Assembly: GCF_013839515.1 (NCBI RefSeq)
Contig: NZ_JACDNQ010000003.1
Span: 91,937 to 155,936 of the forward strand
Origin: Natronomonas salinimetallica
GTDB taxonomy: Archaea; Halobacteriota; Halobacteria; Halobacteriales; Haloarculaceae
Reading direction: 5' to 3'
DNA length: 64,000 bases
The first letter of the stretch is position 1. Each line of letters begins with the position of its first letter. The notes beneath the pieces are model-generated. The model was not told the origin of the DNA. It saw only the letters and a list, made by a program, of their open reading frames with translations, and did not search any database. A program made the translations under genes and the position numbers. Shown piece after piece: positions 9,578 to 19,254 of the stretch.

Positions 9578-9792
9578 CATCCCCCCACGAGTGACGTCGT
9601 GGGGTTCTCTCGAACCCGGTAGTACGACCAACCGGACGACCCGCCGGAGTTGTTTCGGCTGTTGTCGGATTCATCCCACGGCTGCGGCCGTCGGCTTTCC
9701 CCTCGAACCACGTAACGCCGCCGCCGCGATGTCGCTCCGACGGCGCGCGGCGACCGCCTGGGTTTTTAGGTATCCGGCGCCTCCAGCGGGTA

Positions 9793-10238
9793 TGGACGCA
9801 CACATCGAAGGCGTCCGCGTCGCCGAATCCCCCTCCGGGGTCGTCGCCGTCGTGACGCTCGGCGTCGAGGACGACACGGACGTGTTGCCGATCTTCGTCG
9901 GCGTCGAGGAGGCTGCGAGCATCGCTCGCGGCCTCGATGCGACGGACATCGGCCGCCCCCTCACGCACGATCTGCTCCTCGACGTCACCGAGGAGTTGGG
10001 CGGTCGCATCGATCGCGTCGTCGTCTCGGCGATCGACGACGGTACGTACATCGCCGACCTCCACCTCGAGACGCCCCGGCAGGCGGCCACCGTCGACGCC
10101 CGCCCGAGCGACTCGCTCGCCCTCGCAGCGCGGACGAACGCCGACGTCGAGATCGAGCCGTCGGTGTTCGACGCCGGCCGTGAACCGCTCGAGGAGTACG
10201 CGGACCTCGATGACATCCGGGAGGTGATCGGCGCATGA
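9793..10238 (+). CDS. DUF151 / bifunctional nuclease-family protein (paralogue B)
   Basis: 148-residue DUF151 protein, paralogous to the gene at 198. Shared features are VLPIFVGVEEAASIARGL, RPLTHDLLLD and DARPSDSLALA. A TATA-like TTTTTAGG about 30 bp upstream fits the ATG at 9793. Its stop overlaps the hisE start by 4 bp (ATGA), so the two are co-transcribed and probably translationally coupled. Role unknown. Confidence 0.88.
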
Positions 10239-10564
10239 CCGGCCGCGGCGACCACGGGTCGGACGGCGACCGGCGGCCGGAGGCGGAGATCCTCGACGAT
10301 CTCTTTGCCGTGATCGAATCGCGCAAGACGGAACTGCCCGAGGACTCCTATACCGCCTCGCTGTTTACCCACGAGAAAGGCGACAACGCCGTCCTCGAAA
10401 AACTCGGCGAGGAGACGACCGAACTCGTCTTGGCGGCCAAGGACGACGATACCGAGGAGATGGCCCACGAAGCCGCGGACATCGTCTACCACATGCTCGT
10501 CTTGCTGTCGATGAAGGGCATGGACCTCGACGATCTCAGGGCGGAACTCCGCGACCGGTACTGA
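10235..10564 (+). CDS. hisE: Phosphoribosyl-ATP diphosphatase
   Basis: 109-residue all-alpha NTP pyrophosphatase of the MazG-like fold, which removes pyrophosphate from phosphoribosyl-ATP in step two of histidine synthesis. Seen are the metal-binding EKLGEETTELVLAAK helix and the HEAADIVYHMLVLL helix. Length is normal for a free-standing HisE. Overlaps the DUF151 stop by 4 bp. Confidence 0.95.
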   Translation: MTGRGDHGSDGDRRPEAEILDDLFAVIESRKTELPEDSYTASLFTHEKGDNAVLEKLGEETTELVLAAKDDDTEEMAHEAADIVYHMLVLLSMKGMDLDDLRAELRDRY

Positions 10565-10580
10565 CCGGCCCTATCGGGAC

Positions 10581-10637
10581 CGCTCTACAGGTCATACGTT
10601 TCCGGGCCGCTCCACAGGTCATACGTTTCCGGGCCGC
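10581..10637. repeat. 27-bp tandem duplication
   Basis: Two copies, period 27, of a unit containing CAGGTCATACGTTTCCGGGC, lying between the stop of hisE and the stop of the convergent MGMT-like gene. The second copy abuts that stop codon. Confidence 0.85.
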
Positions 10638-10638
10638 A

Positions 10639-11106
10639 TCACAACCCTTCGAGCGACCGGAGCCGCTGTTCGACCGACGGCGGCGCGGCGCTCGGCCCGT
10701 CCGAGACGCGGTGATCGGGGACGACGAGCGGCGCGGGATTTCCGTCCAGGGCCGTCCTGATGAGCACCTGATCGTCCTCCGAGCTGGGATCGAGCCCCGG
10801 TGTCGTCCGCGCGAGCGTCCCGACGGTCACGTTCTCGCCGTAGGGCACCGTCCGGAGGCTCTCCAGTACCTCCCGACGGTCGGTCGCCATCGTCATCGCC
10901 ACGTCGACGTCCCGGAAGTCGTCGGCCGTCCCCTGGAGGTAACGTTCGATCCGATCCAAGAGCGGGTGGTCGGTATCGGCGTCCTCCTCGGGCGTCTCCG
11001 GAAACGAGACCGAGAGCACGCGCCCGCTCGCGATCCCGAGTTGTACGTGTCGTTCCAGATACGGCGACCGTCGGGCGTGGATGCCCGCATCGGGCTGGGT
11101 GTCCAT
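10639..11106 (-). CDS. MGMT-like DNA-repair protein lacking the acceptor cysteine
   Basis: 155 residues matching the C-terminal DNA-binding domain of O6-alkylguanine-DNA alkyltransferases: LRTVPYGENVTVGTLARTT (YGE helix-turn-helix), then NPAPLVVPDHRVSDG. The family active site is PCHRV. Here it reads PDHRV, with Asp131 where the alkyl-accepting cysteine should be, so direct alkyl transfer is not possible. Alkyltransferase-like proteins, which lack the Cys but still bind lesions, are the nearest parallel. The ATG at 11106 is used. It is divergent from hemB. Confidence 0.8.
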   Translation of the reverse strand: MDTQPDAGIHARRSPYLERHVQLGIASGRVLSVSFPETPEEDADTDHPLLDRIERYLQGTADDFRDVDVAMTMATDRREVLESLRTVPYGENVTVGTLARTTPGLDPSSEDDQVLIRTALDGNPAPLVVPDHRVSDGPSAAPPSVEQRLRSLEGL

Positions 11107-11201
11107 GCCACCGATTCGGGCGCGAGTGATTTGAACATGCGGGGCCGTCGGAGGCCACGGGGGACGACAATCCATATGGGAGCCGGCCCGTAACCCCGGG
11201 T

Positions 11202-12182
11202 ATGGAACCACGACACCGCCCTCGGCGGCTCCGGACCGACGGTATCCGGCCGCTGGTCAGCGAGACGGCACTGTCCCCGACGGATCTCGTCGCGCCGGTC
11301 TTCGTCGACGCGACGGCCGACGAGCGAGCCGAGATCGAGTCGATGCCGGGACACGAGCGCGTACCCCTCGCGGAGAGCGTGGCGCGGGTCCGTGAGATCA
11401 CCGACACCGGCGTCGAGGCGGTCATCCTCTTCGGGATCCCCGACTCGAAGGACGACGCGGGCTCGCGGGCGTGGGCCGAAGACGGCGTCGTCCAGCGGGC
11501 CGTCCGCCGGATCACGTCCGAGACCGACGCCTACGTCATCACCGACGTCTGTCTGTGCGAATACACGTCGCATGGCCACTGCGGAATCCTCGAGGAGGGG
11601 GCCGAATCCGATCCCCGACTGACGGTCGACAACGACGCGACGCTCGAACGGCTCGATCGAGTCGCGGTCTCACACGCCGATGCGGGTGCCGACATGATCG
11701 CACCTTCGGGGATGATGGACGGCATGGTCGAGGCGCTCCGTTCGGGACTCGACCGGGCAGGACACGAGGACGTCCCGATCATGTCCTACGCGGCGAAGTA
11801 CGAATCCGCCTTTTACGGCCCGTTCCGGGACGCCGCCGACGGCGCGCCGGCCTTCGGCGATCGTCGCCATTATCAGATGAATCCCGCGAACGCGCGCGAG
11901 GCACACCGCGAGGTCGCCCTCGACGTCGAGGAGGGCGCGGACGTGTTGATGGTCAAACCGGCCCTGCCGTACCTCGACGTCGTCGCCGACGTCCGACGGT
12001 CCTTCGATCACCCCGTGGCGGCCTACAACGTCTCCGGGGAGTACGCGATGTTGTGCGCCGCCGCCGATCGGGGGTGGCTCTCCCTGGAGGCGGTCGCCCA
12101 CGAGTCGCTGCTGTCGATCAAACGAGCGGGTGCCGACCTGATCATTACGTACTTCGCCGAGGACGTCGCGCGGTCCCTATAG
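11202..12182 (+). CDS. hemB: Delta-aminolevulinic acid dehydratase (porphobilinogen synthase)
   Basis: 326 residues. Condenses two 5-aminolevulinate molecules to porphobilinogen. The metal-binding loop [14 protein letters not shown] has the three Cys of the zinc-type enzyme. Both Schiff-base lysines are in family context: [18 protein letters not shown] and [29 protein letters not shown] is also conserved. HemL, the preceding pathway enzyme, lies 2.8 kb downstream, separated by the ammonium transporter and its regulator. Confidence 0.96.
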   Translation: MEPRHRPRRLRTDGIRPLVSETALSPTDLVAPVFVDATADERAEIESMPGHERVPLAESVARVREITDTGVEAVILFGIPDSKDDAGSRAWAEDGVVQRAVRRITSETDAYVITDVCLCEYTSHGHCGILEEGAESDPRLTVDNDATLERLDRVAVSHADAGADMIAPSGMMDGMVEALRSGLDRAGHEDVPIMSYAAKYESAFYGPFRDAADGAPAFGDRRHYQMNPANAREAHREVALDVEEGADVLMVKPALPYLDVVADVRRSFDHPVAAYNVSGEYAMLCAAADRGWLSLEAVAHESLLSIKRAGADLIITYFAEDVARSL

Positions 12183-12491
12183 CGTCCGCGCGCGCGCCGA
12201 ATCGGGGCGACATCGGGGGAGTCGCGTCGATCACGGCCGTACGAACGTCCACAAAACGCCGCCGAACACCGTCGAATTATTGACGCGATACGTCCTTATA
12301 TTGCTATTATTATCACCCATATCGTACGATCGTCTACCTCTGATGTATTGAATGGGTCAATGTAAACTCCAACATTTATATAGAGGGCTTCCATGAGGGT
12401 AGCGTGTGATGCGGAACACAAACGTAGCGGAAACGAGAGAATGTATGGACGTATATGAAAATATTTTCGGCAAATTAGCGGAGGTGACACG
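12183..12491 (+). promoter_or_regulatory. Leader and promoter region of the ammonium transporter gene
   Basis: An unusually AT-rich gap of about 310 bp. It holds a TATA-like TTTATATA near 12374, a perfect 12-bp palindrome GAAAATATTTTC at 12457-12468 and a perfect Shine-Dalgarno GGAGGTGA at 12480-12487, 4 bp before the ATG at 12492. The strong Shine-Dalgarno is rare among the mostly leaderless genes here and implies a leadered, efficiently translated message. The palindrome is a candidate operator for a nitrogen regulator. No coding sequence seen. Confidence 0.6.
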
Positions 12492-14228
12492 ATGATCGAG
12501 ACGATCCCGATGCAGACCGGTGCCGAGGCGATCGCCGAGGGGGTCAACTGGCTGTGGATCCTCGTGGTGACGTTCCTCATCTTCTTCATGCACGCGGGCT
12601 TTGCGATGTTGGAGGCGGGACAGGTACGTTCGAAGAACGTCGCAAACCAGCTGACGAAGAACATGTTGACGTGGTCGGTCGGCGTCGTGACGTTCTTCGT
12701 CCTCGGTGCCGGCGTATCGGGGATCATCGGTGCGTTGACCGGCGGCGGCTCCTACGGCGCGATCTCGCAGTTCGGTGCCGGTAACTTCGGCTGGGTCAAC
12801 TGGCTGTACGGTGCCGTCTTCGCGATGACGATGGCGACGATCGTCTCCGGCGCGGTCGCCGGCCGCGCGAAACTCCGCGCGTACGTGACCTACACCTTCC
12901 TCGTCGCCGCGGTCATCTACCCCGTCGTCACCGGGATGACGTGGGGCGGCGGCTTCGTCGCCGGTCTCGGCTTCCACGACTTCGCGGGCGGAATGATCGT
13001 CCACGGCGTCGGCGGGATCGCGGGCCTGACGGCGGCGTACATGCTCGGTGCCCGGATGGGCCGGTTCAACGACGACGGCTCCGTCAACGTTATTCCGGGT
13101 CACTCGATGACGTTCGCCGTCCTCGGGACGCTCGTCCTCGCGTTCGGCTGGTACGGGTTCAACGTCGGAACCTCGGTCAACGTCTTCGCGGTCGAGGGCG
13201 GCGAGGTCGTCCTCGGTGCCGGCTGGGAGATCGTCGGTCGCGTCGCGTTGAACACCACCCTCGGGATGGCGATGGGCGCGCTCGGTGCCGGTCTCGTCGC
13301 GCTGGCCCGAAGCGGCAAAGTCGATACGCTGTACGTCGCAAACGGGATGCTCGCCGGCCTCGTCGGCGTCACGGGCACGGCCGACGTGCTCACCCCGATG
13401 GGTGGCATCGCGCTCGGCTTCCTCGCCGGCGCACAGCTCCCGATCGTCTTCAGCTTCGTCGAAAAGAGACTGAAGATCGACGACGTCTGTGCCGTCTTCC
13501 CGGTCCACGGTAGCGCCGGTGCCCTCGGGATCGTCCTCTTCCCGCTGTGGTCAACCGGCGGTTCGCCCGTCGGCGGCGGCGTCGTCCCCGGCGGCATCCT
13601 GAGCGTCGAGGCGAGCATGTTCGTCCCGCAGATCCTCGGCACGCTCGTCATCACCGTCTGGACGGTCGTTGCGACCGCGGCCGTCTGGGGTGCGTTCAAG
13701 GCGGTCGGGCAAGCCCGCGTCGAGCCGGATCACGAACGTGACGGCCTCGACGTCTCCGAGCACGGCGTCGACACCTACCCCGAGTTCGGCGGCCGCGACG
13801 CGATCGCCACCGACGGCGGCCACGCCTCCACGACGGACGAGACGGACGGCATCATCCGTACTGACGGGGGGACCCCCAACGACGGCGAGATCAAGATGGT
13901 CATGGGCTTTATCCGTCCCGACACGCTCTCGGACGTGAAACAGGGCCTCGCGGAGATCGGTGCCCCCTCGCTCACCGTTACGAACGTCTCCGGCCGCGGC
14001 TCACAGCCGGCGAAGACCGGCCAGTGGCGTGGCGAGGAGTACAGCGTCGACCTCCACCAGAAGGTCAAAATCGAGTGCGTCGTCGCCGACATCCCCGCCG
14101 AGGACGTCGCCGAGGCGATAACCGAGGCCGGGAAGACTGGCGAACCCGGCGACGGCAAGGTATTCATCCTCCCGGTCGAGGAGGCCTACCAGATCCGCAC
14201 CGGCGAGGTCGGTACCGACGCCGTCTGA
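12492..14228 (+). CDS. Ammonium transporter fused to a PII signalling domain
   Basis: 578 residues. Residues 1-400 are a complete Amt channel with about 11 membrane helices, including [17 protein letters not shown] and the pore-lining histidines in [10 protein letters not shown] and [12 protein letters not shown]. An acidic hydrophilic linker (about 405-465) leads to a full PII (GlnK/GlnB) domain from about 466: [19 protein letters not shown], a T-loop with [17 protein letters not shown] (Tyr517 at the position uridylylated in E. coli GlnB), the B-loop [11 protein letters not shown] and the C-loop RTGE. The sensor that normally docks in trans to close the channel is covalently attached. No separate glnK is adjacent. 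Confidence 0.93.
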   Translation: MIETIPMQTGAEAIAEGVNWLWILVVTFLIFFMHAGFAMLEAGQVRSKNVANQLTKNMLTWSVGVVTFFVLGAGVSGIIGALTGGGSYGAISQFGAGNFGWVNWLYGAVFAMTMATIVSGAVAGRAKLRAYVTYTFLVAAVIYPVVTGMTWGGGFVAGLGFHDFAGGMIVHGVGGIAGLTAAYMLGARMGRFNDDGSVNVIPGHSMTFAVLGTLVLAFGWYGFNVGTSVNVFAVEGGEVVLGAGWEIVGRVALNTTLGMAMGALGAGLVALARSGKVDTLYVANGMLAGLVGVTGTADVLTPMGGIALGFLAGAQLPIVFSFVEKRLKIDDVCAVFPVHGSAGALGIVLFPLWSTGGSPVGGGVVPGGILSVEASMFVPQILGTLVITVWTVVATAAVWGAFKAVGQARVEPDHERDGLDVSEHGVDTYPEFGGRDAIATDGGHASTTDETDGIIRTDGGTPNDGEIKMVMGFIRPDTLSDVKQGLAEIGAPSLTVTNVSGRGSQPAKTGQWRGEEYSVDLHQKVKIECVVADIPAEDVAEAITEAGKTGEPGDGKVFILPVEEAYQIRTGEVGTDAV

Positions 14229-14236
14229 CCGTGTCG

Positions 14237-14680
14237 ATGACGGAGCGGCTCGACAGGCGGCTCGTCGCAGCGCTGTGTCGGGACGGCCGCGCCGACATAC
14301 GGGACGTCGCGACGACGACGGATACGGTTCCGACGACGGTCCAAACCCGCCTGCGGGCACTCGAGGAGAACGGCGTAGTCGACGGCTACGCCGCGCGGAT
14401 CGACTACGGAACGCTCGGCTACGGGACGGTCGTGTTCCGGCTCGGCGTCGCCCTCGACGCGATCGACAGCGTGACCGCGCGGCTCCGCGACCGCGAGGCG
14501 TTCGTTACGGTGTATCAGACCTGCGGCCCGAGCGTCTTCGCAGTCGGCAAGTTCGGTAGCGAGGCCGCGATCGCGGCCTGTCTACGCGAACTCCACGACG
14601 ACCCCGACGTTCGACGGGTCGAAGCCGATACCGTCGTCTCGGTTCGGGACGAAAACGCCTGTCCGATCCCGGAGGAGTAG
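14237..14680 (+). CDS. Lrp/AsnC-family transcriptional regulator
   Basis: 147 residues. The N-terminal helix-turn-helix (LDRRLVAALCRDGRADIRDV, then VPTTVQTRLRALEENGVVDGY) is followed by an alpha/beta ligand domain of the RAM type, with the VVFRLGVAL and SVFAVGKFGS strands. It starts 8 bp after the Amt-PII stop and is almost surely co-transcribed, so a role in nitrogen control is likely but inferred. An in-frame GTG lies 6 bp upstream; the ATG at 14237 is used. Confidence 0.85.
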   Translation: MTERLDRRLVAALCRDGRADIRDVATTTDTVPTTVQTRLRALEENGVVDGYAARIDYGTLGYGTVVFRLGVALDAIDSVTARLRDREAFVTVYQTCGPSVFAVGKFGSEAAIAACLRELHDDPDVRRVEADTVVSVRDENACPIPEE

Positions 14681-14971
14681 GCCGCCGAAAAGATCGGATC
14701 CCGGATGGGATCCCACGGAGGAACCGACGGGTGCCACCCGTTTCGGTCCGTATTCGACAGCGCTGTGCTCCCTGCCGCGCCGACCGCGGCGCTTTCCGTT
14801 AGGAATCTAAACGACATTACCCGGTCGGATACTGCAAGTATCGCGCTGTATCCGGACATACTGTTTTGAACGTCGAATTATCGACAGTATTCTTAGAAAA
14901 TCGATTATACTGCCACGTCCGCATAGCCTGGGGACCGTAACGTTTTGATAACGGGGGGAAAAAGGCCGAAC
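14681..14971 (+). promoter_or_regulatory. hemL upstream region
   Basis: About 290 bp without a gene. The last 150 bp are AT-rich and include an inverted repeat ATACTGCAAGTAT near 14826 and TATA-like TCGATTATAC and GTTTTGATAAC boxes near 14905 and 14943, either of which could drive hemL. Nothing else recognised. Confidence 0.4.
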
Positions 14972-16312
14972 ATGAACCACGATGCCTCCCGGTCGCTGTA
15001 CGATCGGGCGCTGTCGGTCATGCCCGGCGGTGTGAACTCCTCGGTCCGGGCCGCGCCACAGCCGTATCCGGTCTTCGTCGAGGGCGGCGACGGCGGCCAC
15101 GTCGTCGATGCCGACGGCAACCGCTATATCGACTGGATCGGCGGGCTCGGACCGCTGTTGCTCGGCCACGATATGCCTGAACAACTGCAGGCCGCGGTCC
15201 AATCGCGGGCCGCCGAGGGCCCGATGTACGGAATGCCGAGCGGGATCGAAGTCGAACACGCCGAGTTCGTCTGTCGACACGTCCCGAGCGTCGAGATGAT
15301 CCGCTTCGTCAACAGCGGCACCGAGGCGACCGTCTCGGCGTGTCGGCTCGCGCGGGCGGTCACGGGGCGCAACAAGATTCTCATCATGCAGGGCGGCTAC
15401 CACGGCGCCCAGGAGTCGACGCTCGTCGAGGGCGACGCCGACGATCCGAGACCGTCGAGCGCCGGGATACCGCAGGCCTTCGCCGAACACACGATCCCGG
15501 TGCCGTTCAACGACCCCGGCGCCGCCCGATCGGCCTTCGAAGCACACGGCGAGGACATCGCCGCCGTCCTCGTCGAACCGATCCAGGCGAACATGGGGAT
15601 CGTCTACCCCGAGGACGGCTACCACGAGCGTCTCCGGGGCCTCTGTGACGAATACGGCTCGCTCTTGATCTTTGACGAGGTCATCACCGGCTTCCGGGTC
15701 GGCGGTCTCGGGTGCGCCCAAAGCGAGTTCGGCATCGACCCCGACATCACGACCTTCGGCAAGATCATCGGCGGCGGCTTCCCGGTCGGCGCGATCGGCG
15801 GCAAGACCGAGTATCTAGAGCGGTTCACGCCCTCCGGTGACGTCTTTCAGGCCGGCACCTTCTCGGGACATCCGGTGACGATGGCGGCGGGGCTCGAAAC
15901 GCTGAAATACTGCGCCGAGAACGACGTCTACGACCACGTCGATCGGCTGGGTCGGACCCTCCGGGAGGGGCTCTCGGATCTCGTCGCCGACCACGCCCCC
16001 GAGTACACTGTCGCGGGCTCGCATTCGATCTTCAAACTCGTATTCACCCGGGCCGAGGGTGCCCCCCAGGACGGCCCCTGCCGGAACGGCTGCCGACAGG
16101 ATCCCTCCTGTAGCCGCTACGATGCCTGTCCCAAGCGGGGGACCGACGTGACCCGAGCCGAGACCGATCGTTACGCCCGGCTGTTCCGCCCCGCGATGCG
16201 CGAACGGGGTGTGCTCGTCTCACAGAACCAATTCGAGTCGAACTTCGTCTCCTACGGCCACACCGACGAGGACGTCGAGGAGACACTGGAGGCGTACAAG
16301 GAGGCGTTGTGA
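14972..16312 (+). CDS. hemL: Glutamate-1-semialdehyde 2,1-aminomutase
   Basis: 446-residue PLP enzyme of class III aminotransferase fold that makes 5-aminolevulinate. Seen are [52 protein letters not shown] and the PLP lysine in [18 protein letters not shown] cysteine-rich insertion (Cys370, 374, 380 and 386, spacing C-x3-C-x5-C-x5-C) sits in the C-terminal domain and is absent from standard bacterial HemL. It could bind a metal. The ATG at 14972 begins the conserved N-terminus. Confidence 0.95.
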   Translation: MNHDASRSLYDRALSVMPGGVNSSVRAAPQPYPVFVEGGDGGHVVDADGNRYIDWIGGLGPLLLGHDMPEQLQAAVQSRAAEGPMYGMPSGIEVEHAEFVCRHVPSVEMIRFVNSGTEATVSACRLARAVTGRNKILIMQGGYHGAQESTLVEGDADDPRPSSAGIPQAFAEHTIPVPFNDPGAARSAFEAHGEDIAAVLVEPIQANMGIVYPEDGYHERLRGLCDEYGSLLIFDEVITGFRVGGLGCAQSEFGIDPDITTFGKIIGGGFPVGAIGGKTEYLERFTPSGDVFQAGTFSGHPVTMAAGLETLKYCAENDVYDHVDRLGRTLREGLSDLVADHAPEYTVAGSHSIFKLVFTRAEGAPQDGPCRNGCRQDPSCSRYDACPKRGTDVTRAETDRYARLFRPAMRERGVLVSQNQFESNFVSYGHTDEDVEETLEAYKEAL

Positions 16313-16403
16313 ACAAACGGCACCCTTCGCAGTGGGCTGTGAACACTTCCGCGGTGGCGCGGGTGCGCCGGAACCACGGGTGTCGGGACGCCGCGTTCGG
16401 CCC

Positions 16404-16455
16404 TACGCGTAGTTCTCCTCTAGGAACTCTACGCGTAGTTCCCCTCTAGGAACTC
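16404..16455. repeat. 26-bp tandem duplication spanning the glutaredoxin stop codon
   Basis: Two copies, 16404-16429 and 16430-16455, differing at one base and starting TACGCGTAGTTC. The gene-internal copy encodes the last residues and stop codon of the glutaredoxin; the other repeats them just outside the gene. Confidence 0.92.
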
Positions 16456-16674
16456 GACGATGTCGTCCGACTCGGCCATCCCGTCGACCCCGTGTTCCTC
16501 GTCGACGATGACGGGGACGCCGGTCTGGCCGCTGACCTCCTCGACTTCGGTGCGCTGGCCATGGGATCGCGGTACCTCGATGCTGTCGTACTCGACGCCG
16601 AGTTGGTTCAGTTTGTCGATGACCTTCGCGCAGTACGGACAGCCGGGTAGTTCGTAGAGGGTGATGTTCGCCAT
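16429..16674 (-). CDS. Glutaredoxin
   Basis: 81-residue thioredoxin-fold protein. Redox motif CPYC at residues 12-15 (YELPGCPYCAKVIDKL), the cis-proline segment TGVPVIVDE and the C-terminal GMAESDDIVEFLE helix are all present. Dithiol glutaredoxin for thiol exchange; haloarchaea use gamma-glutamylcysteine rather than glutathione, so the partner is inferred. Convergent with hemL. Confidence 0.9.
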   Translation of the reverse strand: MANITLYELPGCPYCAKVIDKLNQLGVEYDSIEVPRSHGQRTEVEEVSGQTGVPVIVDEEHGVDGMAESDDIVEFLEGNYA

Positions 16675-16731
16675 CAGCCTACAGTTGGCGTGGCTTCCTA
16701 AAGAGCACGACGGTGTTGTGTCCCCGCCGCG

Positions 16732-18237
16732 TCAATCCGCGGCCGCGGCCGAGGTCCGTGCGCTCGCGGTCGACGGCTCCCCCGTCGGGGTGTCGGCCGA
16801 CTGTGCGGTCGCCGGCGCGCCCGTCGGCGCGTACACCGATCCGAGGGCCGGCCGCGAGGGGGCCTTGACGACGGTGACCGCCTCGCCGTCCCGATCGACC
16901 CGGATCGCGCCGTCGAACCGTCCGTCGCCGTCGAACGTCCAGACGGCCCCGCCGTCGACGGTCCCGCGGTGCCGGCCGCCCCAGTGTTCGATCACCCGTC
17001 CGTATCCCTCCCGAAACGCCGTCGCGTTCTCGGCGTCGTTGAACGTCACGTTCCAGACGTGGGCCGTCTCCCCGCCCCGCTCGTAGGCGTGGAGGCGGTC
17101 GCCGTACCACCCCTCCGTGTACGGGACGTCGTACGTGTACGGTCGGTCGTGGTCGAGCCCCCCCGTGCCGGTGTTTCGGAACTCGCTGCGGTCTATGACA
17201 CCGGTCCCGTTTCCGGCGTAGGCGGTGTAGGCGAACATCGATGCGAGGCCGGCCCGGCCGACGGTCGCGGCATCGGAGCCGTTTTCGACGGTGACGCGCT
17301 CCCACCCGCCGCGGTTTCGGTCGCGGACGACCGCCCCGCCGTAGCGTTCGGACCCGTACGTCTCGGGGGCGATGATCTCCGCGCTCGCGGTCGGGTACTC
17401 GCCGTGCATCGCATCGACCGCGCTCCAGTCGCCGCCGTCGCGGTGGTGGTCGACGAACCCCGGCCCCTCGGCGTACGGAAAGAACCCGAGGAAGTACACG
17501 CCCCAGTGGAACGCCGACGTGCGCGTCCCTCCCGAGTCGCCCCCGACCTCGACACACTGCCACTCACCGCGCTCACAGCGTTGCTCGTAGGCGTTCTCGA
17601 CCACGGTCGCATCACCCTCGACGAGCCCGTTTCGGGCGTTGACCGCGTCGGTCGTCGTTCGCTCGGGCGCTCGGAGGCCGAAGCGCTGATCCTGGAGGGC
17701 GTGAACCAACTCGTGGGCGAGCGTCAACTCGTCGTCCAGCGTCGCCGGGTCGTTCGCGCTGACGATCACGAGCCGTTCGGTGCTCGGCTGATAGAAACCG
17801 AGGACGGTCCCGCCACGGTTCGTCCGTCTGACGTCGACGACGTCCTCGTCGGGGCCGACCAAAAACAGCGCCTCGTACTGGGCGTTGTCCAGCCTTCGCC
17901 GATCCGTCGTCGGCTCCTTCCAGACCTCGTCGAACTCCTCGGAGAACGCCTCGCGGGTGATGATCTCCACCTCGATGTCCTCCTCGAATCGGAGCCCCCT
18001 GAGCAACTGGACGCGCGCCATCGCCCGGGAGACGACGGCCTCGGTCTCGCCCTCGGTGAGGCCGTCGCCGGGATCGAACTCGAAGGTCTCGTTGTACCGG
18101 TAGCCGTCGTAATACCCCAGGCGGTCGTCCGCCGGCGGGTCGGACCGCTCGGGCACGTTCGCCTGGTACCCGGCGGTACAGCCCGCTACGAGCAACACCG
18201 TAACGAGCGCAACCGCCGCCATCGGCCGTCGAGTCAT
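16732..18237 (-). CDS. Hvo_1808-family surface lipoprotein, putative zinc metallopeptidase
   Basis: 501 residues. The N-terminus is a lipoprotein signal (AAVALVTVLLVAGC, lipobox Cys at about 20), so the protein should be anchored outside the membrane. The core carries the zinc protease signature HELVH at residues 175-179 within LTLAHELVHALQDQRFG, followed by GLVEGDATVVE, as in HExxH peptidases with a downstream Glu ligand. The rest is an exported domain rich in aromatic and Gly residues. It resembles the haloarchaeal family named after Hvo_1808. Substrate unknown. Confidence 0.85.
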   Translation of the reverse strand: MTRRPMAAVALVTVLLVAGCTAGYQANVPERSDPPADDRLGYYDGYRYNETFEFDPGDGLTEGETEAVVSRAMARVQLLRGLRFEEDIEVEIITREAFSEEFDEVWKEPTTDRRRLDNAQYEALFLVGPDEDVVDVRRTNRGGTVLGFYQPSTERLVIVSANDPATLDDELTLAHELVHALQDQRFGLRAPERTTTDAVNARNGLVEGDATVVENAYEQRCERGEWQCVEVGGDSGGTRTSAFHWGVYFLGFFPYAEGPGFVDHHRDGGDWSAVDAMHGEYPTASAEIIAPETYGSERYGGAVVRDRNRGGWERVTVENGSDAATVGRAGLASMFAYTAYAGNGTGVIDRSEFRNTGTGGLDHDRPYTYDVPYTEGWYGDRLHAYERGGETAHVWNVTFNDAENATAFREGYGRVIEHWGGRHRGTVDGGAVWTFDGDGRFDGAIRVDRDGEAVTVVKAPSRPALGSVYAPTGAPATAQSADTPTGEPSTASARTSAAAAD

Positions 18238-18340
18238 TGTCCACAGTCAGGGCTGAAGCGACAAAAACCCGCCGTGGACACCGTCGGCGTTCGCACCGTC
18301 CGTCCGAAACGTTCTCCCCGGCCTGCGCACAAACGACTGC

Positions 18341-18727
18341 ATGGGCTATCACCACGTCGTGACCGACGATCTCGAACAGTGGGACGACCGCGATGCCGAC
18401 GTCCGCTCGATCAGCGCGGCCGCGGGGCTCGACGACGAGGGCGCGCCCGTCGGCCTGCGTGTCTACGAGGCCGATCCGGGCCACCAACTCCCGTTAGCGT
18501 ATCACTCCCACGACGAACAGACCGAGGCGTTCTACGTCCTCGAAGGGGCCCTCTCCGTCGAGACGCCCGAGGGGACGTTCGTCGTCGAGGCCGACGAGGC
18601 GTTCGTCGTCGAGCCCGGAAGCGCCCACCGGGCGTACAACCCCGACGGTGCCGAGGAATCCGTTCGGGTGCTGGCGATCGGCGCGCCGACTGTCGACGAC
18701 GCCCACCCCTACGACCCCGAGTCCTGA
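18341..18727 (+). CDS. Cupin-domain protein
   Basis: 128 residues forming a single small cupin barrel. Motif 1 is YHSHDEQTEAFYVLEGAL with metal-binding His and Glu; motif 2 is VVEPGSAHRAYNPDG with the last His. Likely metal-binding, substrate unknown. It is divergent from the surface lipoprotein gene, with about 100 bp between starts. Confidence 0.85.
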   Translation: MGYHHVVTDDLEQWDDRDADVRSISAAAGLDDEGAPVGLRVYEADPGHQLPLAYHSHDEQTEAFYVLEGALSVETPEGTFVVEADEAFVVEPGSAHRAYNPDGAEESVRVLAIGAPTVDDAHPYDPES

Positions 18728-18775
18728 AGCGTCGGGGGCTCACGTTTTTGTACCCCGCCCCTCAACCGTCTCTCA

Positions 18776-19066
18776 ATGGCGGAGCGAAACGGGAGCCGAT
18801 TCGATACGCGGATCGAGACGAACCGCTGGGAGTCGTTCACCCGATTGACGTTCACCTACTTCGCCGACGAGGGCTACGACGTCGAACAGTCCCTCGAGGA
18901 CGGCCACTATCGACTCGTCTTCGAGGACGACGATCGGGACGAACGCGCCGTCTTCGTCTACGAGGGGGGGCCACCGGATATGGCCCAAGAGAGCCTCCAG
19001 GGGATGCGGGCGCTGTTGGAGGGAACGGACGAGATGGCGCAGTTCTGGGCGAACGTCCTGGAGTGA
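18776..19066 (+). CDS. Conserved-looking haloarchaeal small protein
   Basis: 96-residue acidic protein (MAERNGSRFDTRIETNRWES...). It has a pattern of strands (DGHYRLVFEDDDRDERAVFVYE) and a C-terminal helix (ESLQGMRALLEGTDEMAQFW). No motif or family recognised. It starts 48 bp after the cupin stop, perhaps as a second gene of the same unit. Codon use and acidity are typical of its neighbours, so it is probably real. Confidence 0.7.
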   Translation: MAERNGSRFDTRIETNRWESFTRLTFTYFADEGYDVEQSLEDGHYRLVFEDDDRDERAVFVYEGGPPDMAQESLQGMRALLEGTDEMAQFWANVLE

Positions 19067-19254
19067 TCCGGCCCCCGCCGGAGCACCCCTCCGTCAGGGA
19101 TAGCCACCTGAGCCGAATCCGGTCGTCTTCGTCGGGGACGTCTCCGACCGCAGCCACGACACGCTTTGCTGTGGTGTCCTGTGCGTTGTGAGCGGACGCA
19201 TTCCGTGGGTTTATTCGTTCGTTCTCCGAAGCCGACCGCAGTGGACGGTCGAAC

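Noticed and set aside
12296..12727. Minus-strand open frame across the amt promoter
   Set aside because: It overlaps the start of the Amt gene, contains the palindrome and Shine-Dalgarno, and has no domain.
14820..14930. Third copy of the 107-bp MITE before hemL
   Set aside because: Words such as GGACATACTG and TACTGCCACGTCCG look similar to the MITE ends, but no terminal repeat pair, no core and no target duplication can be aligned.
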